Made by a program: the position numbers and the translations under genes | Source: Lentisphaera araneosa HTCC2155 | GTDB taxonomy: Bacteria > Verrucomicrobiota > Lentisphaeria > Lentisphaerales > Lentisphaeraceae | NCBI RefSeq assembly: GCF_000170755.1 | Contig: NZ_ABCK01000013.1 | Location: forward strand, 62,001-126,000 | DNA length: 64,000 nt | Direction of reading: 5' to 3' | Notes under the pieces: model-generated | Told to the model about the DNA's origin: nothing | Databases searched by the model: none | What the model saw: the letters and a program-made list of their open reading frames with translations, nothing else | Shown here: in pieces, positions 25,622-34,540 of the stretch | Position numbering within the stretch: position 1 is the first letter of the stretch | Layout of the letters: each line of letters begins with the position of its first letter

Positions 25622-27022
25622 ATGAGCAAAGATGAAAATAAATTAATCCTACTCTTAAAGTTAGGGATGGCGTCTTACCTCTTTAGCCGAGGTATGCTTT
25701 ACCTAACTTTTGATAGTCCACTCAGAGCTTTGCTTTGGAGTGAAAGCATTGTCAGTCCCTTTGTGAATTTCTGGGGCATGACTTGGCAAGACTACGCCAA
25801 TGTTTCAGATTATCTGGCGCGTATTCTAGAGAAAACGGTAGGACTTTATTTTATCTTTGCAGCAGGTCTTTGTTTTTACATGAAAGCTGGGGCAGTGAGC
25901 TTGTGGCAGAAAAGAGTATTTCATGTACTCGCTTATTTCACTGCCTTACATATTCTCTTAAAGTACTTGGCGCTCGATCAAGAAATCCCCATTATGCTCG
26001 AATATGTTTTACAGGGCTTCAGCCCCTTACTCTTTTTGGCGTTTTTACATAAAAAAACGGCTGGCGAAGCGACAGGTGAGTTTTACTTATCTCATTATAA
26101 AATTTCAGCGACACGCTTGTTGATCTCGGCGTGCTTTATTGGTCACGGTTTATACGCAGCTGGTTGGCCTTATCAATCGGTGAAGTTTGTGCGCATGCTG
26201 AGCGGGACATTTTTTATTGATTTTGAATTGGCTGCAGCCATCGTGCAAGGCATTGGCATTATCGATATCATGTTGGGCATCATCGTCTTTATCAAAGCCT
26301 TTGAGCAAGTGAGTTTAATTCATATGGCCTTTTGGGGATTTGTAACCGCGGGCTCACGCATTGTGAGTCAGGTTATCGTTCCGAATGATTGGTCTCATTG
26401 GCATTTGTGGTCCTTGGAGACAAGTGTGAGACTCATTCACGGCGTTTTACCGCTGTTTTTATTTCTTTATTTGCGGAATCAGCAAGAAGAAAAAGAAAGT
26501 TTTGATTTCATTCCCTGTCTTAAACAAAGTTTTAAAATCCTGCCAAGTTTTATTGCGAAGACCGCAGTCTTGATTTTGACTTTCTCTTTGGGGGTCAAGC
26601 TTTTCTATGCACCGCAGAGTATTGAATTGAATGATGAATATGTTCTTAATGAACCGCCGGCTATGGGGATGATTTCGGTGAACTCCTCGGGTGAGTCTTA
26701 TTGTGATGAAACTTTCTCGGAACAAGATTTTCCGGTACGTTTGAAATCAGCGTCGAAAGTCGATTTAGATGCGGCTTCCTTAAAGTTTTTGAGTGAGTCC
26801 AAACAAGAATTATTGACGCAACTCAAAAGAAAAATCATCCTTGATTTTCAGGGCTCAGCTTACGCGAATGAAAAGTTTGATGAAGCAAAGATTTTGGGTT
26901 TTGCCAAAAATGTGCAAGTCATTTACGGTGAGTTTGGACGCGTAGATTTTCGCGCTGAAGTTCCTTGGAGGAGTGACGGAGCCATTGCGGGGAGCCTCTC
27001 TCAAAAACTAGGTGCGCTATAA
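25622..27022 (+). CDS. Polytopic membrane protein of unknown function
   Basis: 466 aa with roughly eight hydrophobic segments in the first 330 residues (for example YFIFAAGLCFYM, LLFLAFLHKK, IIDIMLGIIVFIKAF, VLPLFLFLYLR, AVLILTFSLGVKLF). A soluble C-terminal part of about 130 residues (DETFSEQDFPVRLKSASKVD) is probably periplasmic. Not recognised. The gene begins three bases after the phosphatase, so the two proteins probably act together, for example on a lipid or glycan phosphate. Confidence 0.75.
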   Translation: MSKDENKLILLLKLGMASYLFSRGMLYLTFDSPLRALLWSESIVSPFVNFWGMTWQDYANVSDYLARILEKTVGLYFIFAAGLCFYMKAGAVSLWQKRVFHVLAYFTALHILLKYLALDQEIPIMLEYVLQGFSPLLFLAFLHKKTAGEATGEFYLSHYKISATRLLISACFIGHGLYAAGWPYQSVKFVRMLSGTFFIDFELAAAIVQGIGIIDIMLGIIVFIKAFEQVSLIHMAFWGFVTAGSRIVSQVIVPNDWSHWHLWSLETSVRLIHGVLPLFLFLYLRNQQEEKESFDFIPCLKQSFKILPSFIAKTAVLILTFSLGVKLFYAPQSIELNDEYVLNEPPAMGMISVNSSGESYCDETFSEQDFPVRLKSASKVDLDAASLKFLSESKQELLTQLKRKIILDFQGSAYANEKFDEAKILGFAKNVQVIYGEFGRVDFRAEVPWRSDGAIAGSLSQKLGAL

Positions 27023-27133
27023 AATCAATCATTGATTGAGCGAAAAGAAAAAGCGAGGCATAAGCTCTGCTAATTTTGTAAAATAACTAGTGCAGTTTAA
27101 CTTGGGTAAATAATAATTTTACTGAGGTCAAAA

Positions 27134-28405
27134 ATGAGAGATCCCCAAGCAGAAAGCTTACTGGCGTATATTGATGCGAGTCCAAGCCCCTTTCATGCAG
27201 TCGCGAATACGAAAGAACAACTCAAAGCAGCCGACTTTACTGAGTTAGATGAATCTGATGAGTGGAAGCTAGAAGCAGGCGGAGCTTATTATGTGGAGCG
27301 TTCGGGTGGGAGTATTATCGCTTTTCGCTTGCCTGAAATCCACAAGGAAGTTAAATTCCATATTGTGGGAGCTCATACGGATAGTCCCTGTTTTAAGATG
27401 AAGCCCAATGCGGCGACTTCAGTGGGTAATTACCATCAGTGGGGAGCCGAAACTTATGGTGGACTCTTAAAGAACTCCTGGTTGGATCGAGACTTGCATT
27501 TGTCTGGTCGTTTAACTCTGATCATTAATGGTGAGATGGTGACTAAGTTAGTCTCTTTAGATTCTTACCAATTCAGAATTCCTCAGCTGGCGATTCATTT
27601 GGATGATAATCGCGAAGCACTCAAGCTCAACGCGCAACAGCACTTGATGCCTATCTTTGGTCTCGATAAAGAGCAAGACCTACTGCAGATCATTTTAGAT
27701 GAACACAAAATCAAAGCGACGTCAACTGAAGTAGCTGCTTTTGATTTATTTTTGCACGATTCGCAAAAATCGGCATTCGGTGGCTTAAATGACGAATTTA
27801 TTTATGCGCCACGACTCGATAACCTAGCCATGTGCCACGCGTCCCTTGAAGCTTTGATTAAATCAAAACCACATTCGGCAGTGAGCATGGCTGCGTTATT
27901 TGATCACGAAGAAGTGGGTTCCGTTTCTGATCGTGGAGCTTGTTCCAGCTTTTTACCGGCCATTCTCGAACGCATTAGCCTAAGCCTCAAAGGTGAGCGC
28001 GAAGCCTACCTTGCCGCTTTGAGTCGTTCTTATTTATTGTCGGCGGACATGGCCCATGCAGTACATCCTAATTATGCAGAAAGACATGACAAGGATCACC
28101 ACCCACTCATCAATCATGGTCCCGTGATTAAGCACAATGCCAATCAGCGTTACGCAACCAATTCTGAAACCGCAGCTTACTTCAATTTACTTTGCCAGGA
28201 AAGTGGTATCATGGTCCAGGAATTTGTTTCTCGCAATGATTGCCCTTGTGGCTCCACTATTGGCCCAAGTGTCGCCAGTAAACTTGGAATCAAAACAGTA
28301 GACGTGGGCAACCCAATGCTGTCGATGCACTCAATTCGTGAAATGGCTGGATCAAAAGATCACGCGAAAATGATCTGTGTTTTTGAGGAGTTTTTCTGCA
28401 AATGA
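27134..28405 (+). CDS. apeB: M18-family aspartyl aminopeptidase
   Basis: 423 aa, the normal length. Metal and catalytic motifs of the M18 family are present: VGAHTDSPCFKMKP (His ligand), APRLDNLAMCH (bridging Asp), FDHEEVGS (catalytic and ligand Glu pair), LSADMAHAVHPNY and the final MLSMHSIREM (His ligand). A cytosolic zinc enzyme that removes N-terminal Asp or Glu (or neutral residues) from peptides. Its stop overlaps the start of the next gene by 4 bases, so the two are co-translated. Confidence 0.95.
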   Translation: MRDPQAESLLAYIDASPSPFHAVANTKEQLKAADFTELDESDEWKLEAGGAYYVERSGGSIIAFRLPEIHKEVKFHIVGAHTDSPCFKMKPNAATSVGNYHQWGAETYGGLLKNSWLDRDLHLSGRLTLIINGEMVTKLVSLDSYQFRIPQLAIHLDDNREALKLNAQQHLMPIFGLDKEQDLLQIILDEHKIKATSTEVAAFDLFLHDSQKSAFGGLNDEFIYAPRLDNLAMCHASLEALIKSKPHSAVSMAALFDHEEVGSVSDRGACSSFLPAILERISLSLKGEREAYLAALSRSYLLSADMAHAVHPNYAERHDKDHHPLINHGPVIKHNANQRYATNSETAAYFNLLCQESGIMVQEFVSRNDCPCGSTIGPSVASKLGIKTVDVGNPMLSMHSIREMAGSKDHAKMICVFEEFFCK

Positions 28406-29478
28406 TTGGTCTCGCAAAAATAGAGCACAAACTGAGGCCGAGTCTCGCAAAGCTATTGCCCCCAAGTCTTTTTATGAAAGTCTACTCCAGTGGTCGCAAC
28501 AAGTTTATTAAGGACTTAGCGGCACTTCAGCTCGATCCAGTTAAGGGTGACTTTAATCCCACGGAACTCTGTGGACTTAAATTCCGCAATGACTTAGGCA
28601 ATGCCGCGGGTTTAGATAAGGATGGCTCACTTTTAGACTTTAATTATAATTTAGGCGCGGGTTTTGCCGTGGTGGGTACGGTTCTCGATAAACCTCATAC
28701 AGGTAACCTCTTCAATGCTTTTGGCAAAGAACGCAATCCCTGGGCGCCTTTGCCTAATAGTCATTCAGCCTTGAATTCACTTGGCTTGCCGAGTTTAGGT
28801 GTCGATGTGGCGGTAGACAATATCAAAGCTTTCCAAGATCGTGTTCAGCCACAAGATTTTCCCATTGGCGTCAGCATTATGGGGCACCCTGCACAAGAGG
28901 GTGAAGTCAAATTACAGGGTGTCTTGGATTGCGTTAAAAAATCTTTGCCCGTGGCGGATTTTATCGAAATCAATGAATCTTGCCCCAATGTGAAAGGCCA
29001 TGATTCTAGTGCGATGTATGAGCGCATTTCAGCGGTGATGGATGTGGCCACGGATCAAGTGCCCATTTTTATTAAATTGGGTAGCCTCGACCACGCAGAA
29101 GAAGTTCTTGCGAAGTTCGCAGAAATGAAAGTGGCGGGTGTGGTACTGCTCAATACGCAACGCGATTATGATTTTTACCGCCCTAAGCTCGATAAGGGCG
29201 ATCACAAAGTATTTGATTTCTACACCAAGGAATTTAGTGGTGGACTTTCGGGCACAATTATTCGCCAAACAGCTCTAGATGCAGTGAAAGAAGCCAAAGC
29301 GATTATCGAGCAGCAAAAGCTCGACTTAAAACTCATTCACGTGGGTGGCATTGGCAACAATCAAGATGTTTGCGAAAGTCGCAAATATGCCGAGCTTCGT
29401 GAATGGTACTCGCTCTTTATGGAGCGTCTCTTTGAATTGCCGGCGGATCAAATTTACAAGCACTTGACCAAGGCCTAA
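28402..29478 (+). CDS. Dihydroorotate-dehydrogenase-like flavoprotein
   Basis: 358 aa TIM-barrel protein. FRNDLGNAAGLDKDGSLLDF and EINESCPNVKGHD are DHODH signatures, and IHVGGIGNNQDV corresponds to the FMN-phosphate loop. Classical PyrD continues with a GA-x-x-VQ-x-YT segment that is not visible here; the C-terminus instead reads ELREWYSLFMERLFELP. The ESCPN motif has Cys, as in class 1 enzymes, while the N-terminal part resembles class 2. It may be a divergent PyrD or a related FMN oxidoreductase; hence no symbol is given. Coupled to apeB by a 4-base overlap. Confidence 0.8.
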   Translation: MIGLAKIEHKLRPSLAKLLPPSLFMKVYSSGRNKFIKDLAALQLDPVKGDFNPTELCGLKFRNDLGNAAGLDKDGSLLDFNYNLGAGFAVVGTVLDKPHTGNLFNAFGKERNPWAPLPNSHSALNSLGLPSLGVDVAVDNIKAFQDRVQPQDFPIGVSIMGHPAQEGEVKLQGVLDCVKKSLPVADFIEINESCPNVKGHDSSAMYERISAVMDVATDQVPIFIKLGSLDHAEEVLAKFAEMKVAGVVLLNTQRDYDFYRPKLDKGDHKVFDFYTKEFSGGLSGTIIRQTALDAVKEAKAIIEQQKLDLKLIHVGGIGNNQDVCESRKYAELREWYSLFMERLFELPADQIYKHLTKA

Positions 29479-29485
29479 TAAGACT

Positions 29486-29935
29486 TTACTGATCCGAGGC
29501 TTTGAATTGATCGATGTAGTCGAACTGAGTTAAATCGAGTTTGTTGTATTGCTCGCGACTAAGGTAGCTCAGCTTACCGTTTGCGAGGGTCGCAATATGG
29601 ACTTGCTCTTTTTCATTTGGGATCAGTTTAAACTTGCTCTGACTGACAATTAAAATGGCATCAGCTTGAGATGAGTCGACTTGAGTATTAATGAGAAATT
29701 TGAGACCTAGTTCTTCGTAAGTACGATTGAGATTGGTTTTGACTCTTTTTAGTGTTTCGCGGTCAAATTGAGTCGGATTTGTGGCTTTAGAAACGAGGTT
29801 ATAATGCGCGTGACTAATACTTTTTCCTAGCTTCAATCGCCCTTGTTCCTCTTTTATATCTTTGGTACTGATAAAAATAAAGACAAGCAAGGCAATGGGC
29901 AGTGCGCCGAGTAAAATTTGGAAGTAAGTTTTCAT
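29486..29935 (-). CDS. Small membrane-anchored hypothetical protein
   Basis: 149 aa with an N-terminal membrane anchor or uncleaved signal (FQILLGALPIALLVFIFIS). The soluble part has no recognised motif (FKLIPNEKEQVHIATLANGKLSYLSREQYNKLDL). It converges with the DHODH-like gene (stops 7 bases apart). Confidence 0.7.
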   Translation of the reverse strand: MKTYFQILLGALPIALLVFIFISTKDIKEEQGRLKLGKSISHAHYNLVSKATNPTQFDRETLKRVKTNLNRTYEELGLKFLINTQVDSSQADAILIVSQSKFKLIPNEKEQVHIATLANGKLSYLSREQYNKLDLTQFDYIDQFKASDQ

Positions 29936-30180
29936 AGTCAGAGAGGATTTTATGCTTTTAAAGTTCCATTTAGAACCGTTGAGTTCATTATACGAGTGGC
30001 GTCAGTTTAAAGCATGTTATACGAGATGTCGAGTGAAGCTTTTGACTTAAAAGCAGTTTATTTTATTTTTATTTTTTTGTAGTTAAAACGCATAATTATC
30101 TTTCATGTATTAAAAGAATGGCACTTTAAACAATACTTTAGGGCAGATGAAATAATAATCTGAACATTGAGGAGAACAAA

Positions 30181-31188
30181 ATGAAAGCAGTTGGCTATAA
30201 ATCAGCAGGAGCGATTGATCGCGCGGATGCACTCGAAGATATTACTTTAGAAGTGCCACAAGCAAGTGGATATGACCTTTTGGTAGAAGTTAAAGCGATT
30301 TCGGTAAATCCAGTGGATTATAAAATTCGTCAGAACCGCAATCCAGAAGAGGGGCATTACGCCGTCATTGGCTGGGATGCCAGTGGTATAGTCAAGGCAG
30401 TGGGGGATAAAGTAAAATTGTTCAAACCTGGAGATCGGGTCTGGTATGCAGGAGATCTAACACGTCAGGGAAGCAATGCGGAGTTTCAGTTAGTCGATGA
30501 AAGAATCGTGGGCAAGATGCCGAATTCACAGGGATTTGAGACAGCGGCAGCGCTACCACTCACAACACTCACCGCATGGGAAATGCTCTTTGATCGACTG
30601 CAAGTGGAAAAAGATAATGCAAATAAAAGTATTTTAGTCATTGGAGCCGCGGGTGGTGTTGGCTCAATTATGGTGCAACTAATCAAGCAAGTCACCAAGC
30701 TACAATTAATTGCCACGGCTTCACGACCCGACACGGTATCGTGGTTAGAAGATTTGGGAGTGGAAAAAATTATTAATCATTGTAATAAGCTCAGTGATGA
30801 GTTTGAATCGCATGACTTAACTGAAGTTGATTATGTGGTCAGCCTAAATCGCACCGACTTACACTTTCCAGAAATCGTCAAAGTCATTAAGCCTCAAGGT
30901 AAGTTTGGTTTGATTGATGACCCAGCTGAGCTCGATATTAAAGAATTGAAAGCCAAATCAATTTCCTTGCATTGGGAATTTATGTACACACGATCCATGT
31001 TCCAAACCGACGACATGCTCGAGCAGCACAAGATTCTCACACAAGTTGCTGAAATGATTGATCAAGGCAAGCTGAAAACTACGCTAGGGGAACATTTCGG
31101 CACAATCAACGCAGAAAATTTGCGAAGAGCGCACAAATTACTTGAATCGGGAAAGTCAAAAGGGAAAATAGTTCTAGAAGGCTTTTGA
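30181..31188 (+). CDS. MDR-superfamily alcohol dehydrogenase/quinone oxidoreductase-like protein
   Basis: 335 aa. GroES-like N-terminal domain (VKAISVNPVDYKIRQ, GWDASGIVKAVGDKV) and a Rossmann domain with VIGAAGGVGSIMVQL for NADPH. The catalytic-zinc Cys/His set is missing, as in the zinc-free quinone-oxidoreductase/ZADH branch. AGGAG lies upstream of the start. A cytosolic NADPH-dependent reductase of unknown substrate. It stands alone, and its 3' end is followed by a strong hairpin at 31225. Confidence 0.9.
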   Translation: MKAVGYKSAGAIDRADALEDITLEVPQASGYDLLVEVKAISVNPVDYKIRQNRNPEEGHYAVIGWDASGIVKAVGDKVKLFKPGDRVWYAGDLTRQGSNAEFQLVDERIVGKMPNSQGFETAAALPLTTLTAWEMLFDRLQVEKDNANKSILVIGAAGGVGSIMVQLIKQVTKLQLIATASRPDTVSWLEDLGVEKIINHCNKLSDEFESHDLTEVDYVVSLNRTDLHFPEIVKVIKPQGKFGLIDDPAELDIKELKAKSISLHWEFMYTRSMFQTDDMLEQHKILTQVAEMIDQGKLKTTLGEHFGTINAENLRRAHKLLESGKSKGKIVLEGF

Positions 31189-31224
31189 ACTTCGGCCCTT
31201 AGAACTAAAATATACAAGTGAGTT

Positions 31225-31253
31225 CAGCTTTGATTCTTTAGAATCAAGAGCTG
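31225..31253. terminator. Strong hairpin after the oxidoreductase gene
   Basis: CAGCT-TTGATTCT pairs with AGAATCAA-g-AGCTG (13 bp with one bulge, 2-base loop). It is 37 bases after the stop codon. There is no proper T-run, so it is either a factor-assisted terminator or a 3'-end stabiliser. The rest of the gap to 31657 has no gene; near 31572 the phrase CCACGGAGTCAGCGGAG resembles the repeat blocks at 37.5 kb. Confidence 0.5.
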
Positions 31254-31657
31254 GTCGACTTGAGTTTCACTGCATTTTTTATTTTAAAACGAGTGGTGAA
31301 CTCTTTGAATAGATTTTTTTAAGAAGTAAAAATCTTTTTTGAAATGTGCTCATTATTATCTCCATGTTCTTAGTGTTTATCTATTTAAACACAGATCAAA
31401 CATGTTTTTTAACACTTAAATTAAAAAAATGTTCAAAAAACTTTGATTTTATATAAGTCATTAATTATCTATGACGAAATAGTACAAAAAAGCATAGAGC
31501 GGGCAAACTTTTTAATGAGATTTTGTTAGTGCTTGTTTTATGTGGGTTAAGAATTGCTTAGTCTTTTGTTAATTCGTCAAATCCACGGAGTCAGCGGAGA
31601 AGTCTTGCTATATACATGGATAAAGAATTTATAAATTGAAACACAAGAGATTAAATC

Positions 31658-32236
31658 ATGACTGAAAAAGAAAAAATGTTAGCGGGCAAACTTTTTGATC
31701 CAGCGGATACGCAATTATTTGACGAACGACAAAATGCCCGTCGCCTTTGTCGTCTGCTCAATGAATCCACTGAGACCGAAATGGACAAGCGTAAAGCGAT
31801 CCTTAAAGAACTCTTTAAAAGTAATGAAGAGCCACCCTGGATTGAGTTGCCCTTTCGTTGTGATTATGGCTCGAATATTAGCTTTGGTAAAAAAGTCTTC
31901 CTCAACTTTGACTGCGTTATTTTAGATACGGCCAAAATCCACATAGGAGATTACGTCCTCATCGGTCCCAAGGTGCAAATTACAGCGCCGCAACACCCTA
32001 TCGATCCGGAGCAACGCAGGACCTACTTTGAAACCTCAGCCGAAATTAATATTCACAATGATGTGTGGCTTGGGAGTGGGTCGATTATCTGCCCAGGAGT
32101 AACAATTGGCGAAGGCAGTGTGATTGGTGCCGGAAGTGTGGTGACAAAAGATATTCCAGCAGGTGTTGTGGCCGTAGGCAATCCTTGTAAGGTTTTACGT
32201 CCTATTTGCCCAGAGGATAAAGTTTCACCTCAATAA
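31658..32236 (+). CDS. Maltose/galactoside O-acetyltransferase-like hexapeptide enzyme
   Basis: 192 aa. N-terminal Mac domain (KMLAGKLFDPADTQLFDERQNARRLCRLLN), then left-handed beta-helix repeats (IHIGDYVLIGPKVQI, NDVWLGSGSIICPGVTIG, GSVIGAGSVVTKDIPAGVVAVGNPCKVLR). The catalytic His lies in QITAPQHPID. Transfers acetyl from acetyl-CoA to a sugar hydroxyl as a trimer in the cytosol (Maa/LacA/NodL family). The stop codon abuts the convergent phosphoesterase gene. Confidence 0.93.
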   Translation: MTEKEKMLAGKLFDPADTQLFDERQNARRLCRLLNESTETEMDKRKAILKELFKSNEEPPWIELPFRCDYGSNISFGKKVFLNFDCVILDTAKIHIGDYVLIGPKVQITAPQHPIDPEQRRTYFETSAEINIHNDVWLGSGSIICPGVTIGEGSVIGAGSVVTKDIPAGVVAVGNPCKVLRPICPEDKVSPQ

Positions 32237-33133
32237 TTAAACTAAGAATTTTGGTGGTTTTCTGGCAGTCTTTGCCTTCTTATGAGGACTTGTAAGAAGT
32301 TCATCGGGTATGGGTTCAGCGATGGCTAAGCTGCGGCTGATCTCTCGGCCCATGCCTGTTATTTCAATACTTTCTTCCTTTAAACTCACAAAAGCAAAAG
32401 AGCTTTCATCTGTATCAACCATGCCTTTAAAACTTAGGTAATGGCAATGATTGCGCTGTTGGTAGTTTCCATCGTGCTCATGACCATTGAACCAGGCTTT
32501 AACACAAGTGTACTTGTCAATAATAGAGACAATATAAGGGGCATTCCATAGACAGAATTCTGAAAAGGGGTAGACGGCAAAGTGACAAAAAATCATTGCC
32601 TTTTGCTCGGATCTTGTAGCGATTTGCAACTCATTTTCTAACCATTGCAATTGCTCTTCACCAAGTGCGCCATTCCATCTCGGGCTAGGAGCACCGTGAG
32701 CTTGATAATACTTTTCGACTTCTTCATACTCAGCGGTACCTTCGCAGCTGGCGCTGAAGCTGATGTCATTACCGTCTAAGTAAATAAAACGCCAGTCATT
32801 AAGGGATTCGCTATACCAAGTTTTCTGAAGACCTAAGAGTGGGGCGACTTTTTGTTTGAATTGATCGCTCACCATGAGGTCGTGATTGCCAAGTACATGA
32901 CGAGAAGGCTTTAGCAGTTCATCCCAAATGGGAAGAACGATTTCGTAGGACTTCTCATACTGGTTAATAAAGTCGCCAAGTTGAACGGTAAACTGGGCAT
33001 CACTTTGATTGATGTCGCTTACGGCATCATAGAGTTTCTCAGGAGATTGACGGAAATGGCAGAGTTCTAAATTATCTTCATCAGAGTATTGCACATCGGC
33101 AATGACGGCAAAATTAATCTCTTGGTTTTGCAT
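32237..33133 (-). CDS. Calcineurin-like phosphoesterase (ADP-ribose/CDP-alcohol diphosphatase-like)
   Basis: 298 aa without signal peptide. Metal motifs in order: FAVIADVQYSDEDN, VQLGDFINQY, HVLGNHDLM, AMIFCHFAVYP, AWFNGHEHDGNY. The VIADVQY start and spacing resemble manganese-dependent ADP-ribose/CDP-alcohol diphosphatases, which hydrolyse ADP-ribose, CDP-choline or CDP-glycerol; the assignment of substrate is by resemblance only. Cytosolic. It may follow nahK-like transcription from 34486, but a 264-bp gap with hairpins (AAGCCTT/AAGGCTT at 33233-33253) separates them. Confidence 0.85.
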   Translation of the reverse strand: MQNQEINFAVIADVQYSDEDNLELCHFRQSPEKLYDAVSDINQSDAQFTVQLGDFINQYEKSYEIVLPIWDELLKPSRHVLGNHDLMVSDQFKQKVAPLLGLQKTWYSESLNDWRFIYLDGNDISFSASCEGTAEYEEVEKYYQAHGAPSPRWNGALGEEQLQWLENELQIATRSEQKAMIFCHFAVYPFSEFCLWNAPYIVSIIDKYTCVKAWFNGHEHDGNYQQRNHCHYLSFKGMVDTDESSFAFVSLKEESIEITGMGREISRSLAIAEPIPDELLTSPHKKAKTARKPPKFLV

Positions 33134-33397
33134 GCGTATTCCTAGACATAAGTAGCTAACAAGTTTGATCGCAGAGTTAATTTATTCTCTGCATAAGAGC
33201 AAATAATTCATGCCTTACAGTGACTTGCTACTAAGCCTTGTGATAGAAGGCTTTAGTTAATCCGCCATTAAATATCAACCCGCCTAAAGTTAAGCAGAGG
33301 TGACTTATGTTTAGTTTTGATTGTGGCGTTAAGCTTCGATTAAAAAAGACCTCATTATGTTAAGGTTTACAAAAAGAGTGATGAACCTTTACCTTGT

Positions 33398-34486
33398 CTA
33401 ATTAATGCTTTTCACGAGCGCATTGAGTTCCGCTAAGCGTTTTTTTATTTCGCGAGCCATCTTGAACTGAACTCGAGCGCGCTCAAGATTATGAGTCTCA
33501 TGCTGAGTTTTGAAGTAAGTATCGCCCATGAGGTAATCTGTTAGGAAGCGTAAGCCTATTTCATAGCTAATCACGATGGCACTAATAGCCAAATTATCTT
33601 TCTCCACATCATTGAGAGTATCACCGGCACTCTCTAAATACCCACGGAGAGAAGCTTTGTACATCTTCATGCAAAAACTCACTTGATCAAGGTCTTTTTC
33701 ATCTTCAGCTCCAATTCGCCCTGCGGTTCTGATGAAGTCACCAAAGTCATAAAGAGCCGAGCCCGTCATTAGTGTATCGAGGTCAATGACGCAGACGCCC
33801 ACATGAGTTTCGTTTTCGAGCATGACATTATTGAGTTTGGTATCATTGTGAGTGACGCGATGGGGAATGGCTCCACTAGCGAGCAGGTCGGTAATAGCCG
33901 GTGCGTATTTACGTAGGCGTTTGGCTTGGCTGATTTCATCTTGGGCATTTTGAATTCGCTCAGGAAGCCCTTCGATCACTGCTTGTTCAAAGTTTTTGTA
34001 GCGTTGTGGTGTATTGTGGAAATCTGGAATCGTTTCAAAAAGCATACCACCAGGAAGATCTGCAAGTTCTCGCTGAAGGTTGCCAAAAGCTTTAGCACCT
34101 TCATAAGCTTGATCAGGGGACTCTATTATGTCGTAAGTTTCTCCCCCTTCAATAAAGTTGTAAAGGCGCCAGTAATTGCCGTTGGGGTCGCGGTGATAAT
34201 ATTCATCATCAAGAGTCTTAATGAGGTATATGCTTTTTTTAAAAGAACTATTTTTTTGTCGCAAATGTTCCGTGACTCGACTGATATTGTCCATCATTTT
34301 ATCGGGGCGTTTAAAGACGAGGTGATTGATGCGTTGAAGGATGAAGCGAATAGGGCTTTTATCATCTGTTTTCATCTCAATTTTAAAGGTATCGTTGATG
34401 TGCCCACCACCGTAGGTTTCACTTTTTACAAATTGGGATGAGGTCTGAAACTGAAGCATAATGCTTTCTAAATCATATTTACTCAT
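33398..34486 (-). CDS. nahK: N-acetylhexosamine 1-kinase-like phosphotransferase
   Basis: 362 aa, APH-fold kinase. The match in order to bifidobacterial NahK is strong: GGGHINDTFKI, FILQRINHLVF, VTEHLRQK, YWRLYNFIE, PDFHNTPQRYKNFE, the catalytic RVTHNDTKLNN, metal-binding VCVIDLDTLMTGSALYDFGD, and the C-terminal LRFLTDYLMGDTYF. NahK phosphorylates N-acetylglucosamine or N-acetylgalactosamine at C1, feeding sugars released from host or algal glycans into metabolism. Cytosolic. IS256 copy 2 is inserted just upstream, about 50 bp before its start, and may affect its expression. Confidence 0.88.
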   Translation of the reverse strand: MSKYDLESIMLQFQTSSQFVKSETYGGGHINDTFKIEMKTDDKSPIRFILQRINHLVFKRPDKMMDNISRVTEHLRQKNSSFKKSIYLIKTLDDEYYHRDPNGNYWRLYNFIEGGETYDIIESPDQAYEGAKAFGNLQRELADLPGGMLFETIPDFHNTPQRYKNFEQAVIEGLPERIQNAQDEISQAKRLRKYAPAITDLLASGAIPHRVTHNDTKLNNVMLENETHVGVCVIDLDTLMTGSALYDFGDFIRTAGRIGAEDEKDLDQVSFCMKMYKASLRGYLESAGDTLNDVEKDNLAISAIVISYEIGLRFLTDYLMGDTYFKTQHETHNLERARVQFKMAREIKKRLAELNALVKSIN

Positions 34487-34540
34487 AATTTTATTCCCTC
34501 AAATCTTGAGTGCTAGTGGATATATCATTATCAATGAGGG

